Assembly: GCA_934179675.1 (NCBI GenBank)
Contig: CAKPQS010000011.1
Span: 1-38,586, forward strand
Length of the DNA stretch: 38,586 nt
Source: an uncultured Bacilli bacterium
GTDB lineage: Bacteria > Bacillota_I > Bacilli_A > RF39 > UBA660
Direction: 5' to 3'
The notes beneath the pieces were generated by a model. It was given only the letters and a program-made list of their open reading frames with translations. It was not told the DNA's origin and did not search any database. A program made the position numbers and the translations under genes. How positions within the stretch are numbered: the first letter of the stretch is position 1; every line of letters begins with the position of its first letter. Shown one piece after another: positions 26,709 to 33,521 of the stretch.

Positions 26709-27716
26709 ATGAAAACAACAAATGATAAGACTTTGGATGAAGTTCTTGCTGATATTGAAAAACAGTTTGGTAAAGGTGCTGTTATGAAATTAGGCGACAA
26801 TAAGCATTTAGAAGTTGAAACAATTCCTAGTGGTTCGATCGCTCTTGATGTAGCACTTGGTATTGGTGGTTATCCAAAGGGAAGAATAATTGAAATATAT
26901 GGTCCTGAATCTAGTGGTAAAACAACATTTGCATTACATGCTATTGCCGAAGCTCAAAAACAAGGTGGAAGGGCAGCTTTTATTGATGCAGAGCATGCTC
27001 TTGATCCTAAATATGCTGCTGCTATTGGTGTTAATATTGATGAATTGTTATTGTCACAACCGGATAATGGGGAACAGGCTTTAGAGATTGTTGAAGCTTT
27101 GGTTAGGAGTGGTGCGATTAGTATTATTGTTATTGATTCCGTTGCTGCATTAGTGCCTCAAGCTGAAATTGAGGGTGAAATGGGTGATGCCCACATGGCT
27201 TTACAGGCAAGATTAATGAGCCAGGCTTTAAGAAAATTAAATGGTGTTATTAATAAGACTAATACAATTGCTATATTTATAAATCAGTTGAGAGATAAGG
27301 TAGGGGTTATGTTTGGTAATCCAGAAACTACTACTGGTGGTAGGGCTTTAAAATTTTATGCTTCAATTAGATTAGAGATTAGAAGACAGGAACAAATTAA
27401 GAATGGTTCCGATTCTGTTGGTAGTAAAACTGCTGTTAAGGTTGTTAAGAATAAGATGGCTCCGCCTTTTAAGAGCTGTACTGTAGATATTATGTATGGT
27501 GAGGGTATATCTGCTGTTGGTGAAATTATTGATTTGGCAAGTGAAGCACATATTGTTGAAAAGAGTGGTGCATGGTATTCTTATAATGGTGAAAAGCTTG
27601 GTCAGGGAAAAGAAGTTGTAAAAGAGTTATTGAAGAAAAATAGTGCTTTAAGGAATGAGATTGAAAATAAGGTTCGAGAACATTATGGTATTGGTAAAAA
27701 AGAAAAGATTAAATAA
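26709..27716 (+). CDS. recA: recombinase RecA
   Basis: 335 residues, complete. It has the RecA core: Walker [10 protein letters not shown] at 65-73, [12 protein letters not shown], the Walker B region [12 protein letters not shown], loop L1 [22 protein letters not shown], and L2 [21 protein letters not shown]. RecA polymerises on single-stranded DNA, catalyses strand exchange and triggers the SOS response. The C-terminal tail is short and lysine-rich rather than acidic. GGAGG precedes the ATG. I saw no clear LexA/Cheo-box operator upstream. Most codons end in T, unlike the A-ending genes downstream. A good terminator follows. Confidence 0.98.
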   Translation: MKTTNDKTLDEVLADIEKQFGKGAVMKLGDNKHLEVETIPSGSIALDVALGIGGYPKGRIIEIYGPESSGKTTFALHAIAEAQKQGGRAAFIDAEHALDPKYAAAIGVNIDELLLSQPDNGEQALEIVEALVRSGAISIIVIDSVAALVPQAEIEGEMGDAHMALQARLMSQALRKLNGVINKTNTIAIFINQLRDKVGVMFGNPETTTGGRALKFYASIRLEIRRQEQIKNGSDSVGSKTAVKVVKNKMAPPFKSCTVDIMYGEGISAVGEIIDLASEAHIVEKSGAWYSYNGEKLGQGKEVVKELLKKNSALRNEIENKVREHYGIGKKEKIK

Positions 27717-27723
27717 ATCAAAA

Positions 27724-27750
27724 AAATGCATTTTAATGGGTGCATTTTTT
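27724..27750 (+). terminator. intrinsic terminator of recA
   Basis: AAATGCA and TGCATTT pair around TTTTAATGGG, followed by T. It abuts the promoter of the TACA leader. Confidence 0.75.
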
Positions 27751-27762
27751 ATTTTAATATGT

Positions 27763-27768
27763 TAAAAT
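27763..27768 (+). promoter_or_regulatory. extended -10 promoter before the TACA leader
   Basis: TAAAAT with a preceding TG (27760-27761); the -35 is weak. Around it, GTTAAAATTAA followed by TAGTAA closely matches the bases before the truncated cassette at 16379, suggesting a shared promoter/leader cassette. Confidence 0.5.
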
Positions 27769-27794
27769 TAAATAGTAAGGAAAGTGATATATAT

Positions 27795-28013
27795 ATGATT
27801 ATTGTTGATAAGTTTATAAATAAAGATACATACATACATACATACATACATACATACATACATACATACATACATACATACATACATACATACATACATA
27901 CATTACTAAATAATAAAAAGATTAGTATTTTTGATAGTGATTTAATAGGAGCAGATTATATAGATTCTGGTCCTATTTTTAGTGCATTTAATTTGTTGGG
28001 AGGAGTAATATGA
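27795..28013 (+). CDS. leader peptide carrying the TACA tetranucleotide repeat, overlapping BspA copy 3
   Basis: 72 codons: MIIVDKFINKDT, then a TYIH repeat encoded by the TACA tract, then a 36-residue tail ending FNLLGGVI. AAGGAAAG lies upstream of the ATG. Its TGA at 28011-28013 overlaps the ATG of BspA copy 3 (ATGA), a classical coupling arrangement. The two other frames after the repeat stop within a few codons (TAA at 27907-27909 and 27911-27913). So only repeat numbers of the same class modulo 3 as the present 19 let ribosomes reach the overlap. It has no recognisable domain. A regulatory leader is the best reading, though it could be the remnant of a longer protein. A possible earlier start at 27726 lies within the recA terminator, so I rejected it. 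Confidence 0.6.
   Translation: MIIVDKFINKDTYIHTYIHTYIHTYIHTYIHTYIHTLLNNKKISIFDSDLIGADYIDSGPIFSAFNLLGGVI
27827..27902 (+). repeat. (TACA)19 tetranucleotide tract
   Basis: Nineteen perfect TACA units (76 bases). The unit length is not a multiple of 3, so gain or loss of one unit shifts the leader frame. Such tracts mutate by slipped-strand mispairing and are typical of phase-variable surface genes. Confidence 0.97.
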
Positions 28014-29536
28014 AGAAAAAAATTTTATTTTTATCAATATTATGTTTATTATTTATAACATTAAGTTATACTTATTCATCATTTAATAATACTATTGTAG
28101 GTATTATAACAGCTAATGTAAAAGATTGGGTATTTAAAGTAAGCGTAAATAATGGCACTATCAAAGAAGGTGGATATAATTTACATTTAAGTGGTACTAG
28201 TGGATCATTTAACGTTAACATTAATACTAATGGATCTAAAAGTGGAGCAGATTATACTATTGAATTAATAGGTGATAGTTCAATTAAGTTTTATACAGAT
28301 AGTAGCTATACTAATTTAATTAATAATAATATATATAGTGGATCTATAAATAGTAATACTAGTAGTAGTGTTACAATATATTATAAGTCTGATACTGCTA
28401 TAAATAGTGATATTTTAATAAAAACTAAAGGTACTATAATGGAAATAGCAACTATGAAGAACGGGTATAGTGATGATTCTAGTGCAAATGGGGGAACAGA
28501 ATTTTGGAATAATAATTATAAACCTTATGTAAGAACAATTACATTTGGTAATGATTTAAGTAATTTACCTAGTACTTGTACAGAAGAAAATTTATGTTGG
28601 GATATATCAGAAGATCCTAATCAAAGTAAAAAAGTATATGGATATTTGGTAGATAGTGGTTTAAAAGATAGTACTGATAATACAAAACCATTATATAGTT
28701 TATATATAGTAAGTGAAGCATCAATATTTGCACCATCTAATTGTAAAGGAATATTTGCATTTTATAAAATTGAAAATAATTATAATGATATATCTAATTT
28801 AACTCAAATTAATTTTAATGATAATTTTAATACAACAAATGTAACAAATATGTATGGTATGTTTGGTGGATGTTGCTCTTTTACCGCATTGGATTTAAGT
28901 AGTTTTAATACTTCAAACGTAACCGATATGGAAGTAATGTTTTATTATTGTTCAGCATTAACAAGTTTAGATTTAAGTAAATTTGACACATCAAATGTAA
29001 CAAATATGAAAAATATGTTTAATTATTGTAGATCCTTAACAAGTTTAGATTTAAGTAATTTTAATACGACAAATGTAACAGATATGTCTCGGATGTTTGA
29101 AGGATGTACATCCTTAACAAGTTTAGATTTAAGTAGTTTTAATACATCGAATGTAACATATATGCACCAAATGTTTGAACATTGTTCATCCTTAACAAGT
29201 TTAGATTTAAGCAGTTTTAATACATCGAATGTAACATATATGAGTGACATGTTTCTAAACTGTTCATCCTTAACAAGTTTAGATTTAAGTAGTTTTAATA
29301 CATCGAATGTAACATATATGGATTGGATGTTTGATGGATGTTCATCCTTAACAACAACAATAAATATAATGAATGCAGATGTTACAAATTATTCATATAT
29401 GTTTTATAATGCAGCAACAGCTAGTGGTTCTAAAATAACAGTAAATTATATCGCTGAGGCATCAACACTAGTAGATAAAATGATTGCAGAAAAAACATCT
29501 AACAGTAATGTAGTAAAAGGTAATATTATTTCTTAA
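28010..29536 (+). CDS. BspA-like (DUF285) repeat surface protein, copy 3, behind the TACA leader
   Basis: 508 residues. The N-terminal signal segment (about 4-24) is followed by a beta-rich domain (about 30-150) that differs from the TasA-like domain of copies 1 and 2. From ATMKNGYS at about residue 146 onward it matches them: the TEFW linker, CTEENLCWDIS, seven DUF285 repeats with MFxxC at residues 284 to 440, and an end domain KGNIIS. The last three repeats (about 29110-29343) are nearly identical at DNA level. GGGAGGAG lies just before the ATG, so some independent initiation is possible, but the overlap with the TACA leader suggests coupling. The frame continues after the TAA (29534-29536) into a 172-codon extension. 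Confidence 0.87.
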   Translation: MKKKILFLSILCLLFITLSYTYSSFNNTIVGIITANVKDWVFKVSVNNGTIKEGGYNLHLSGTSGSFNVNINTNGSKSGADYTIELIGDSSIKFYTDSSYTNLINNNIYSGSINSNTSSSVTIYYKSDTAINSDILIKTKGTIMEIATMKNGYSDDSSANGGTEFWNNNYKPYVRTITFGNDLSNLPSTCTEENLCWDISEDPNQSKKVYGYLVDSGLKDSTDNTKPLYSLYIVSEASIFAPSNCKGIFAFYKIENNYNDISNLTQINFNDNFNTTNVTNMYGMFGGCCSFTALDLSSFNTSNVTDMEVMFYYCSALTSLDLSKFDTSNVTNMKNMFNYCRSLTSLDLSNFNTTNVTDMSRMFEGCTSLTSLDLSSFNTSNVTYMHQMFEHCSSLTSLDLSSFNTSNVTYMSDMFLNCSSLTSLDLSSFNTSNVTYMDWMFDGCSSLTTTINIMNADVTNYSYMFYNAATASGSKITVNYIAEASTLVDKMIAEKTSNSNVVKGNIIS

Positions 29537-30055
29537 TATTCAATAACAATAACTGGTATTGATGATATAAAATATGAATCTCTTAATAGAGCGAAAGGTG
29601 CTAAAGTTACTTTAATATCTATATCAGGTAATAATTATGTAACATCATTTAAAATGAATGGAACTACTATAAATGGGAATGAATTTATAATGCCTGATAC
29701 TGATGTAACAATAAGCGATATAGTTGCAATACCTTGTAAAACAATTGAGTCTTCTCATAATCCATACCCTAATTCTCAAGATAATGTTATAATTGGTGAA
29801 CTTACTTTCGAAGGAGCAAAAAGTTTAACAGTCATACTGGACTATCAAACTGAAAGTACAAATGCTGATTATTTCTTAATATATGATTCTTCTTCCTCAA
29901 CAACAGGTATAAACAATAATAAAAAATATAGTGGAAGTACTAGAACAAAGGAAACAATAACAATAAACTCTAACTACATTAAAATAACATTTAAAAGTAA
30001 TGATAGTAATACCAACTATTTTGGCTTAAAAGCAATAATAATACCTAACTATTAA
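29537..30055 (+). CDS. in-frame extension after the copy 3 stop: InlB-like repeat plus CUB-like domain
   Basis: Homologue of the extension at 7372-7890, with the same 172 codons, no insertions or deletions, and the same upstream context IIS-stop-YSIT. Domains are as described there: an InlB-type repeat ending MPDTDVTISDI, then a CUB-like domain with LDYQTES and DYFLIYDSSSSTTG. Hand alignment of the two copies shows about as many synonymous as amino acid-changing codon differences (roughly two dozen each), which suggests selection on the protein. There is no ribosome site before the ATG at 29654. Confidence 0.6.
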   Translation, partial: YSITITGIDDIKYESLNRAKGAKVTLISISGNNYVTSFKMNGTTINGNEFIMPDTDVTISDIVAIPCKTIESSHNPYPNSQDNVIIGELTFEGAKSLTVILDYQTESTNADYFLIYDSSSSTTGINNNKKYSGSTRTKETITINSNYIKITFKSNDSNTNYFGLKAIIIPNY

Positions 30056-30098
30056 ATAAATATATCGTAAATAATCAATAAATATCTTGAGTTTGACA

Positions 30099-30139
30099 GT
30101 AAAAACGCGCTAACCTTTAATATAAAGGCCAACACGTTT
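30099..30139 (-). terminator. hairpin terminator, best read on the minus strand
   Basis: As minus-strand RNA, about 15 continuous pairs form (with G-U pairs) around AUAUU, followed by UUUUU. On the + strand the G-U pairs become mismatches, but an inner CCTTT/AAAGG and outer AACG/CGTT stem before a T run could still end the copy 3 transcript. Confidence 0.5.
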
Positions 30140-30430
30140 TTTGTCTGTTTATATTAAAATATATTTTCTAGAAATTTAAAATTTTTTTAATTTCTGATAA
30201 AGTTAGATACTTTCGAGATAAATCAATATTATAAATATTAGATGTTAATCATTTTAACTAATGTTTAACAATTCCAGTGATCAATCTAAAACCAACAGTT
30301 CAAATATCAAGTGAATCAGGAATAGAATTAAATCCATACATAATAATATACATAATTTGACATTTTTTAATAAATCTCATTTATTTTTATCAAAAAATAT
30401 AATATAATTAATAAAGAAGGACATGATAAT
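30140..30430. other. gene-free gap with a possible minus-strand gene remnant
   Basis: No intact gene. On the minus strand, from about 30343 to 30172, one frame reads YGFNSIPDSLDI, stop, TVGFRLITGIVKH and then further stops. The VGFRL end recalls the C-terminus of formylglycine-generating-enzyme-like proteins, and the minus-strand terminator just beyond fits a decayed gene. A TTGACA occurs at 30357-30362, and TATAAT-like runs lie near 30400 before the CvpA-type gene. This is weak evidence. Confidence 0.3.
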
Positions 30431-30433
30431 AAT

Positions 30434-31144
30434 ATGAATATAATAGATGCAATTATTTTTTTGATAATTTTAATGGGAGCAGTAGTTGGTTTTAAAAATG
30501 GTGTAATAAGACAAACTGTTTCTTTGGTTGGTTTCTTACTTGTAGTAATACTAGCTTTCATTTTAAAAAATCCTCTTTCATTATGGATGTATGAACATTT
30601 ACCATTTTTCAATTTTTGGGGAATTTTAAAAGGCGTAACTGTAATTAATATACTTTTATATGAAATACTAGCTTTTTTAATTTTACTTGCACTCTTTGCA
30701 GTTATTTTAAGAATCATTTTATTTGCTGCTAAAATAATTGAAAAAATATTAGATTTTACAATAATACTTGGTATTCCATCAAAAATACTTGGGCTATTTA
30801 TAGGAGCACTTGAATATTATTTAGTTGTATTTGTTTTGTTATATGTAGTAACATTACCAATATTTAATATAAAAACAATAAATGATTCTAAATTAGCGCT
30901 TACTATTCTTGATAAAACACCAATATTATCTAATTATACAGAAGACGCAACTAAAATTTTAAATGATTTTGTAGAACTAAAAGATAAATATAAATCTTCT
31001 ACAAATTCTGAAGAATTTAATAAAGATGCTTTAAAAGTATTATTAGAATATAGAGTAGTTGATGTAAAATCAGTTGATAAATTAGTAGAAAGGAATAAAA
31101 TAAAAATTAATGATATTGAAGAAATATTAAATGATTATAGGTGA
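30434..31144 (+). CDS. CvpA-family membrane protein
   Basis: 236 residues. Four hydrophobic segments in the first about 145 residues with the CvpA start pattern (NIIDAIIFLIILMGAVVGFKNGVIRQ) and a conserved LGLFIGALEYYLVVFVLLY helix, then a polar C-terminal region of about 90 residues. CvpA was named for colicin V production and is now linked to envelope integrity; the exact role is unknown. AAGAAGGA precedes the ATG by about 12 bases. Thioredoxin begins 3 bases after the stop, so the two form an operon placed between two BspA/TACA loci. Confidence 0.85.
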   Translation: MNIIDAIIFLIILMGAVVGFKNGVIRQTVSLVGFLLVVILAFILKNPLSLWMYEHLPFFNFWGILKGVTVINILLYEILAFLILLALFAVILRIILFAAKIIEKILDFTIILGIPSKILGLFIGALEYYLVVFVLLYVVTLPIFNIKTINDSKLALTILDKTPILSNYTEDATKILNDFVELKDKYKSSTNSEEFNKDALKVLLEYRVVDVKSVDKLVERNKIKINDIEEILNDYR

Positions 31145-31147
31145 GTT

Positions 31148-31453
31148 ATGATAAAATTAGTAAAAACAGAAGAAGAATTTAATGATGAAATACTTAAAGA
31201 TAAAGTGGTAGTTGATTTTTTTGCAAATTGGTGTGGACCATGTAGAATGGTTAGTCCAATTTTAGAAGAAATAGCAAATGAATTAGAAAATGTTAATTTT
31301 ATTAAAGTAGATATTGATGAACTAGAAAGTTTACCAAGAAAATTAGATGTTATGAGTATTCCAACAATTATGATTTTTGAAAAAGGTGAATTAAAAAAAA
31401 GAAATGTTGGCTACATGGACAAAGAAGAATTAAAAGAATTTATCATTGGATAA
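31148..31453 (+). CDS. trxA: thioredoxin
   Basis: 101 residues, full length. The active site WCGPC is at 28-32 (Cys29 and Cys32), with the conserved Asp23, KVDIDE, the cis-proline SIPT, and the GYMDKEEL end. It reduces disulphides in the cytoplasm. It follows the CvpA-type gene by 3 bases. No thioredoxin reductase gene is present in the window. Confidence 0.95.
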   Translation: MIKLVKTEEEFNDEILKDKVVVDFFANWCGPCRMVSPILEEIANELENVNFIKVDIDELESLPRKLDVMSIPTIMIFEKGELKKRNVGYMDKEELKEFIIG

Positions 31454-31531
31454 ATTTTTTTTATTAAAGCTATTTTTAATTTAGTTATATTATGGTACAA
31501 TTATATTGTAATGAAGGTAAGGTGTGTATAT

Positions 31532-31636
31532 ATGAATATTGTTGATAAGTCTATAAATAAAGATACATACATACATACATACATACATACATACATACAT
31601 ACATACATACATACATACATACATACATACAAATAA
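31532..31636 (+). CDS. second TACA leader peptide
   Basis: 34 residues: MNIVDKSINKDT, closely matching the first leader, then the TYIH repeat, ending at a TAA (31634-31636) five bases after the last TACA unit. A -10 TACAAT with TG (31493-31501) and AAGGTAAGGTG precede the ATG. The BspA fragment that follows is in this same frame but separated by the TAA. The other two frames also stop (31638-31640 and 31657-31659), so no repeat number now connects the leader to the fragment. It looks like a decayed version of the first locus. Confidence 0.5.
   Translation: MNIVDKSINKDTYIHTYIHTYIHTYIHTYIHTYK
31564..31631 (+). repeat. (TACA)17 tetranucleotide tract
   Basis: Seventeen perfect TACA units (68 bases) in the same position relative to a similar leader start as the tract at 27827-27902. 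Confidence 0.97.
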
Positions 31637-32149
31637 ATAGAAAATATAATTTTTGTTGATAATAGAAGTGAAGCACCAATATTTTCACCATCATTTTGTA
31701 GAGGATTATTTTCATTTTTAGGTTTAATTCAGATTAATTTTAATAATAATTTTAATACCTCAAATGTAACATTTTTGGAAGGAATGTTTTATAGATGTAC
31801 ATCATTAAGAAGTTTAAATTTAAGCAATTTTAATACAACAAATGTAGCAAATATGAGTACTATGTTTAATGGTTGTGTATCATTAACAATATTAGACTTG
31901 AGTAACTTTAATACATCAAACGTAACAAGTATGCAAGGTACGTTTGATGGCTGTTTATCCTTAACAACAACAATAAATATAATGAGTACAAATGTAACTT
32001 CTTATGCAGAAATGTTTAAGAACGCAGCAACTTCTTCAAATGCTCAAATAACTATTAACTATATAGCAGCTGCTAGTACATTAGTAGATAAGATGATAGC
32101 ATCTAAATCATCTAATAGTAATGTAGTAAAAGGTAGCCAAATATCTTAA
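31637..32149 (+). pseudogene. 5'-truncated BspA-like cassette behind the second TACA tract
   Basis: The frame is open from 31637 and reads NIIFVDNRSEAPIFSPSFC, which joins the middle of the family (cf. IVSEAPIFAPSNC in copy 1). It then has three DUF285 repeats (MFYRC, MFNGC, TFDGC) and the family end domain finishing SNSNVVKGSQIS. The signal, N-terminal domain and linker are missing, and no start has a ribosome site (the TTG at 31775 is unlikely). It lacks the post-stop extension of copies 2 and 3. It is either a broken gene made by recombination into the TACA leader or a silent cassette. Confidence 0.72.
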
Positions 32150-32163
32150 TAAAAACCATATAA

Positions 32164-32185
32164 ATCAGGAGAAATCCTGATTTTT
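32164..32185 (+). terminator. intrinsic terminator after the truncated cassette
   Basis: ATCAGGA and TCCTGAT around a GAAA tetraloop, then T. Same design as the terminator at 16320, which also lies at the edge of a BspA cassette. Confidence 0.75.
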
Positions 32186-32258
32186 AAATTAAACAAATAT
32201 TAACCTATAAAAATATCTTTATTTGTGCTATACTATTATAAGTATTAGGAGGTAAACC

Positions 32259-33521
32259 ATGAATTTTTATATATGCAATTTAGGATGTAAAGTTAATACT
32301 TATGAATCAAATATAATGAGTGAAACACTAAAAAGAAAAGGATACAAAGAAACAAACGAAGAAGAAGCTGATATTGTAATAATAAATAGCTGTTGTGTAA
32401 CAGACGTCGCCTTAAAAAAATCATTAAAAATGGTAAGAAGATTTAAAGACAAAATAACTATAGTAGTAGGCTGTATGAGTCAATTAAAAAGTGAATTAAT
32501 AAAAGATATAGAAAATGTTAAAATAATACTAGGAAATAACGGAAAAAGTAAAATAGATTTATATATAGAACAATACCTAAAAAATAAACAACAAATAATA
32601 GATATAAAAGATGTTAATGATATAAAATTTGAAAATATGATGCTAGAAAATTTCAATCAAACAAGAGCATTCGTAAAAGTAGAAGATGGCTGTGAAAACT
32701 TTTGCTCTTACTGTATAATACCATATACAAGAGGAAAAGTAAGATCAAGAAGTATCGAAGAAGTACTAGAAGAAGTAAAACATTTAGTAAATAAAGGACA
32801 TAAAGAAATAGTATTAACAGGAATACATACCGGACACTATAACTATGAAGGCAAAAGATTAGCATATCTATTAAATTTAATATGTCAAATAAAAGAAGTT
32901 GAACGTATAAGAATATCATCCATAGAAATAACAGAATTAGATGAAGAATTTATGGATACATTAAAAAATAACACTAAAATAGTTGATCATATACACATAC
33001 CATTACAAACAGGATGTGATAAAGTATTAAAAGATATGAACAGAAAATATAATATGGAATATTATTTCAATAAAATAAATGAAATCAAAAAAATAAGACC
33101 AAATATGAATATAACAACTGATGTAATAGTAGGATATCCGACAGAAACAGAAGAAGACTTTAAAGAAACATTAAAAAATATTGAAAAATTAGAATTTGGG
33201 AAAGTACATGTATTTCCATACTCTAAAAGAGAAGGTACACCATCAGCATTACTAAAAGATTTAGACAACAACATCAAAAAAGAAAGAGTACATAAATTAC
33301 TTGAATTATCACTAAAATTAGAAAATAATTTTTTAAATAAACACTTAAATAAAGAAGTAGAATTCTTACCAGAAGTATATAAAGATAATTATTTAATAGG
33401 ACATACAGGAGATTATGCATTAGTAAAATGTATAGGAAATGAAAATAAACTTCATCAAATAATTAAAACCAAAATTACCAATATAAAATATCCATATTGT
33501 ATTGGTGAAAAAAATGAATAA
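32259..33521 (+). CDS. mtaB: tRNA t6A37 methylthiotransferase MtaB
   Basis: 420 residues. A radical-SAM methylthiotransferase that converts t6A37 to ms2t6A37 in tRNAs reading ANN codons. The N-terminal UPF0004 domain has conserved Cys in NLGCKVN, NSCCVTD and VGCMSQ. The radical SAM site is DGCENFCSYCIIPYTRG (CxxxCxxC), followed by LTGIHTG and IPLQTGCDKVLKDMNRKY. The C-terminal part is short, with a reduced TRAM region. AGGAGG precedes the ATG, and a -10-like TATACT lies upstream at about 32229. RecD2 overlaps its last 8 bases. Confidence 0.94.
   Translation: MNFYICNLGCKVNTYESNIMSETLKRKGYKETNEEEADIVIINSCCVTDVALKKSLKMVRRFKDKITIVVGCMSQLKSELIKDIENVKIILGNNGKSKIDLYIEQYLKNKQQIIDIKDVNDIKFENMMLENFNQTRAFVKVEDGCENFCSYCIIPYTRGKVRSRSIEEVLEEVKHLVNKGHKEIVLTGIHTGHYNYEGKRLAYLLNLICQIKEVERIRISSIEITELDEEFMDTLKNNTKIVDHIHIPLQTGCDKVLKDMNRKYNMEYYFNKINEIKKIRPNMNITTDVIVGYPTETEEDFKETLKNIEKLEFGKVHVFPYSKREGTPSALLKDLDNNIKKERVHKLLELSLKLENNFLNKHLNKEVEFLPEVYKDNYLIGHTGDYALVKCIGNENKLHQIIKTKITNIKYPYCIGEKNE

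Noticed and set aside
27726..27794. Earlier start of the TACA leader at ATG 27726
   Set aside because: It lies in the recA terminator stem and upstream of the -10 box, so it would not be in the transcript.
27827..27902. TACA tract considered as a CRISPR-like or structural array
   Set aside because: Units are 4 bases with no spacers; it is a simple sequence repeat.
31775..31777. TTG start giving a 124-residue protein from the truncated cassette
   Set aside because: No ribosome site, and homology in the same frame continues upstream to 31637, showing that it is an internal codon.
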